DNA from: Clostridiales bacterium mt11
Lineage (GTDB): Bacteria; Bacillota; Clostridia; Tissierellales; Tepidimicrobiaceae
Assembly (NCBI GenBank): GCA_001282665.1
Contig: LN874947.1
Span: 313,216-346,897, forward strand
DNA: 33,682 bases
Reading direction: 5' to 3'
Shown here: positions 33,295-33,682 of the stretch, in pieces
Numbering within the stretch: the first letter of the stretch is position 1
How the letters are laid out: each line of letters opens with the position of its first letter
The notes under the pieces: generated by a model
Seen by the model: only the letters and a program-made list of their open reading frames with translations
Database searches by the model: none
What the model was told of the DNA's origin: nothing
Position numbers and translations under genes: made by a program

Positions 33295-33682
33295 TCACTC
33301 CTTATATATAAAATGCTCGATTCTATCTGATAGCTCTAATAGCTTCTGTTTGGCGTTTACTGGATATAGTTCAATATCTTTAATTTGTGATAAAGGTATC
33401 CACGAAAATTCCAAATCTACATTAACTCTTTCTAATTCATCTATAGCATTAAAGGTTCCACTTAATGCTATCTGATTTTCATCGCAAAGGGAAATACGAT
33501 AAAACAAACATATTTGGTGACAAGATTTATTTCCCCAAGGAAAAAATATTTCTGCTACCCATTGTAGAGCATCTACTTTTATATCGGCTGATATCTCTTC
33601 TTTGAATTCTCTAATGAGGGTTTCTTCATTAGTTTCACCAAAACTTACATGTCCTCCAGGAAAAGCATATCCTATATCATCT
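33295..33682 (-). CDS. Nudix hydrolase, 5' end beyond the window
   Basis: The frame is open to the right edge of the window. Its first residues, DDIGYAFPGGHVSFGE, continue with TNEETLIREFKEEISADI, a complete Nudix box. The C-terminal part has FFPWGNKSCHQICLFYRISL and then VDLEFSWIPLSQIKDIELYP, typical of 8-oxo-dGTPase or ADP-ribose-type Nudix proteins. An ATG at 33507 exists but would drop the Nudix box, so the gene clearly starts beyond 33682. It probably begins the operon with the GNAT gene (7-base gap). Confidence 0.88.
   Translation of the reverse strand, partial: DDIGYAFPGGHVSFGETNEETLIREFKEEISADIKVDALQWVAEIFFPWGNKSCHQICLFYRISLCDENQIALSGTFNAIDELERVNVDLEFSWIPLSQIKDIELYPVNAKQKLLELSDRIEHFIYKE

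Overview
The window is AT-rich DNA (roughly 30% G+C by eye) with strong AGGAGG-type ribosome binding sites. It carries an intact tetrahydrofolate riboswitch, a BlaI/M56 pair, a FolT-type ECF component, HelD, and ISLre2, IS256, IS982 and IS1380 elements. Together these point to an anaerobic low-GC Firmicute of the Clostridia/Tissierellia kind; I cannot name a species. No rRNA, tRNA or CRISPR array is visible. The region is accessory in character: two genes are cut by insertion sequences and one stretch is a graveyard of transposon fragments.

Layout. 1-5000: one complete IS256-family element, followed by decayed pieces of a DDE transposase, a large serine recombinase, IS982, ISLre2 and IS21 istB. 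5070-6893: an M29-like aminopeptidase gene, then promoter, THF riboswitch, folT and a two-way terminator. 6895-10069: a large chemoreceptor and a small membrane protein whose 5' end looks frameshifted. 10213-12034: BlaI-type repressor and M56 sensor protease behind a 46-bp perfect palindromic operator. 12137-17357: a U32-like protein, a MATE exporter behind a transcription attenuator, and HelD. 17443-20459: a VanZ-like/TraX-like membrane gene pair in which traX is split by an IS3-family element. 21091-26890: a compact ribosomal-peptide (RiPP) cluster. 27370-33682: an S41 lipoprotein, a REP-associated tyrosine transposase, an ABC-2 exporter, a histidine phosphatase, two Nudix hydrolases and a GNAT protein.

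The most interesting system is the minus-strand RiPP operon. Its order is a 51-residue precursor with a Cys-rich C-terminus, a PqqD-like leader-binding protein, a radical SAM/SPASM maturase, an ABC ATPase and two ABC-2 permeases. The precursor is too short to appear among conventional ORF calls. The maturase is interrupted by a 1633-bp IS1380-like element flanked by a 6-bp repeat. Removing the element and one repeat copy on paper rejoins both halves in frame, so the insertion looks recent and the locus is probably inactive in this strain.

A second layer is a family of short palindromic repeats, at least ten copies from 10164 onward, sharing the core GGACGGTTC inside an AACACAA/TTGTGTT stem. 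Two copies flank the RAYT transposase gene, and several sit on or next to stop codons. They are best read as REP elements mobilised by that RAYT and reused as 3'-end hairpins.
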